Positions 63,029 through 64,000 of a stretch of 64,000 nt of DNA are shown here, one piece after another. The translations under genes were made by a program, and so were the position numbers. The notes under the pieces are model-generated. The model was not told the DNA's origin, did not search any database, and saw only the letters and a program-made list of their open reading frames with translations. Every line of letters starts with the position of its first letter. The stretch's first letter is position 1. This DNA comes from a virus: IMG/VR virus record IMGVR_UViG_3300028073_000008, positions 1 through 64,000 of that record; one strand, 5' to 3'.

Positions 63029-63996
63029 TTAAAGAAATTCCATTCAACAACATAAAACATTTCGGTCAAATCAATATGTTAGATCGCCCTTTATTCAACA
63101 TCAGTTGGATACTAGGGCGTTTTTGTAACTACAAGTGTTCTTACTGTTGGCCATATGCTAACAGTGATAAGTTAGATTTCCAAAGCATCGATGTTTATAA
63201 AAGAACAGTAGATGAAATCAAAAGACAGGCAAGGCTGAATGGTTTCAATGAATTCCACTGGAGTTTCAGCGGAGGAGAACCTACGACTTTCAAACAGTTG
63301 TTGGAACTGACTAGACACCTCGACGAAATGGAAAGCAGCTATCAAAGCATACACATGACTACTAATCTAAGTCCTAGCATCAACTGGTGGAAGTCTTGGG
63401 CTAACGCTGTGAGCATGTTACAAAGAAAAAGTATTACTGCCAGCTATCATGCTGAGTTTGCCAAAGAATCAGAGTTTGGAGACAAGTGTCTGAAGCTGAT
63501 GGATGAGTTTGTGTACGTGACTGTAAATCAAGTCATGGTGCCAGAACAGTTTTTTGAACTTTATGAACGCTGCGAACGTTTACACAAGAGAGGAATCAAT
63601 GTTACTCTTAAACCACAGAGCAACGAAACTGCTAGTGCCATCGTAGATGGATACACGCCAGAGATGATCAACATAATGAAGCAGGGATTCCCACAGAAAG
63701 CATTTGATGAAAACATTTATCAGATAAGATTAAATGATGGTGGACAAGACTATCTATTTGATCAAGCAGAAAGATTCAATGCGTTTGGATTTAATAGTTT
63801 TAAAGGATGGGACTGTAATAGCGGATATCAAAGTCTAGTAATAAGAGGTAACGAAGTCAGGCGAGGTTATAGCTGTAGAGAAGAACCGATTGGCACCCTA
63901 GACTCATTCCAATTGTTTGCCAAACCTATGCCCTGTGTTACTGAAAGATGCGTAAGTAGTGCTGACAGCAAGATACCAAAGATAAAAAATGTTTAA
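63025..63996 (+). CDS. Radical SAM protein (323 aa)
   Basis: CNYKCSYCW (Cys34, Cys38, Cys41) is the 4Fe-4S cluster motif and FHWSFSGGEPT is the SAM-binding GGE block. A C-terminal Cys set (GWDCNSG, YSCREE, MPCVTERC) suggests an auxiliary cluster (SPASM/twitch-like). Enzymes of this type modify peptides or nucleotides. No precursor peptide is recognised in the window. The gene ends 4 nt before the window edge. Confidence 0.85.
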   Translation: MIKEIPFNNIKHFGQINMLDRPLFNISWILGRFCNYKCSYCWPYANSDKLDFQSIDVYKRTVDEIKRQARLNGFNEFHWSFSGGEPTTFKQLLELTRHLDEMESSYQSIHMTTNLSPSINWWKSWANAVSMLQRKSITASYHAEFAKESEFGDKCLKLMDEFVYVTVNQVMVPEQFFELYERCERLHKRGINVTLKPQSNETASAIVDGYTPEMINIMKQGFPQKAFDENIYQIRLNDGGQDYLFDQAERFNAFGFNSFKGWDCNSGYQSLVIRGNEVRRGYSCREEPIGTLDSFQLFAKPMPCVTERCVSSADSKIPKIKNV

Positions 63997-64000
63997 GTTC

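Overview
This window reads as about 64 kb from the genome of a large, T4-like tailed phage (contractile-tail type). The evidence is dense, mostly co-directional genes with ATGA/TAATG overlaps, a PAAR spike tip, a beta-helix tailspike, an endolysin with a holin-like neighbour, class Ia NrdA/NrdB with glutaredoxin, and a recurrent AATAAATA/TATAAATA motif of the T4 late-promoter type. There is no rRNA, integrase, IS element or CRISPR array. The host is probably a Gram-negative proteobacterium, because there are outer-membrane lipoproteins, CsgF/CsgG, an autotransporter and a lipid-A/PlcP-like phosphoesterase. The bS21 C-terminus (SQDLPKRMY), the tmRNA tag ANDNVYALAA and phasin-like or DUF3563-like small proteins lean towards Betaproteobacteria. 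That host assignment is inference.

Layout. 0-16.6 kb: structural and probably head-internal proteins, many with a short T4-internal-protein-like N-terminus, plus a secreted nuclease, a decoration-like protein, a PD-(D/E)XK nuclease and the tailspike. A small minus-strand operon sits at 5.5-6.6 kb. 16.6-23.4 kb: nrdA-nrdB-glutaredoxin, PAAR, a 2OG-Fe(II) oxygenase and tRNA-Arg(UCU). 23.6-25.4 kb: a PlcP-like phosphoesterase (frameshifted) and a GT4 glycosyltransferase, resembling the PlcP-Agt lipid-remodelling pair. 25.4-32.5 kb: AAA+ ATPase, a permuted two-piece tmRNA, a SpeD-like protein, an outer-membrane beta-barrel, a roughly 310-nt non-coding transcript with RNase P RNA-like motifs, lysis genes and lipoproteins. 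32.5-40.6 kb: a membrane protein with a dnaX-like -1 frameshift site, bS21, a DexA-like exonuclease, GMP reductase, DnaK, Hsp20, ClpS, heme oxygenase and a bilin reductase. 40.6-43.3 kb: two convergent putative PD-(D/E)XK proteins. 43.3-53.8 kb: a cell-surface island with CsgF, CsgG, curlin, a FecR-domain protein, an autotransporter and a CHASE2-adenylate cyclase. 53.8-55.2 kb: a minus-strand membrane-protein operon. 55.2-64 kb: an early-type region with consensus sigma70 promoters, small paralogous proteins, ClpP, IF-1, UDP-glucose dehydrogenase-like and radical SAM proteins.

Taken together the genes support nucleotide supply (RNR, glutaredoxin, GMP reductase, deoxyribonucleotidase), translation takeover or rescue (bS21, IF-1, tRNA-Arg, tmRNA and possibly an RNase P-like RNA), proteostasis (DnaK, Hsp20, ClpS, ClpP) and an unusually large set of envelope-remodelling functions (curli export, autotransporter, lipoproteins, lipid remodelling, cAMP synthesis). 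Late-type promoters dominate 2-52 kb. Near-consensus sigma70 promoters drive the 55-64 kb block and punctuate the middle.
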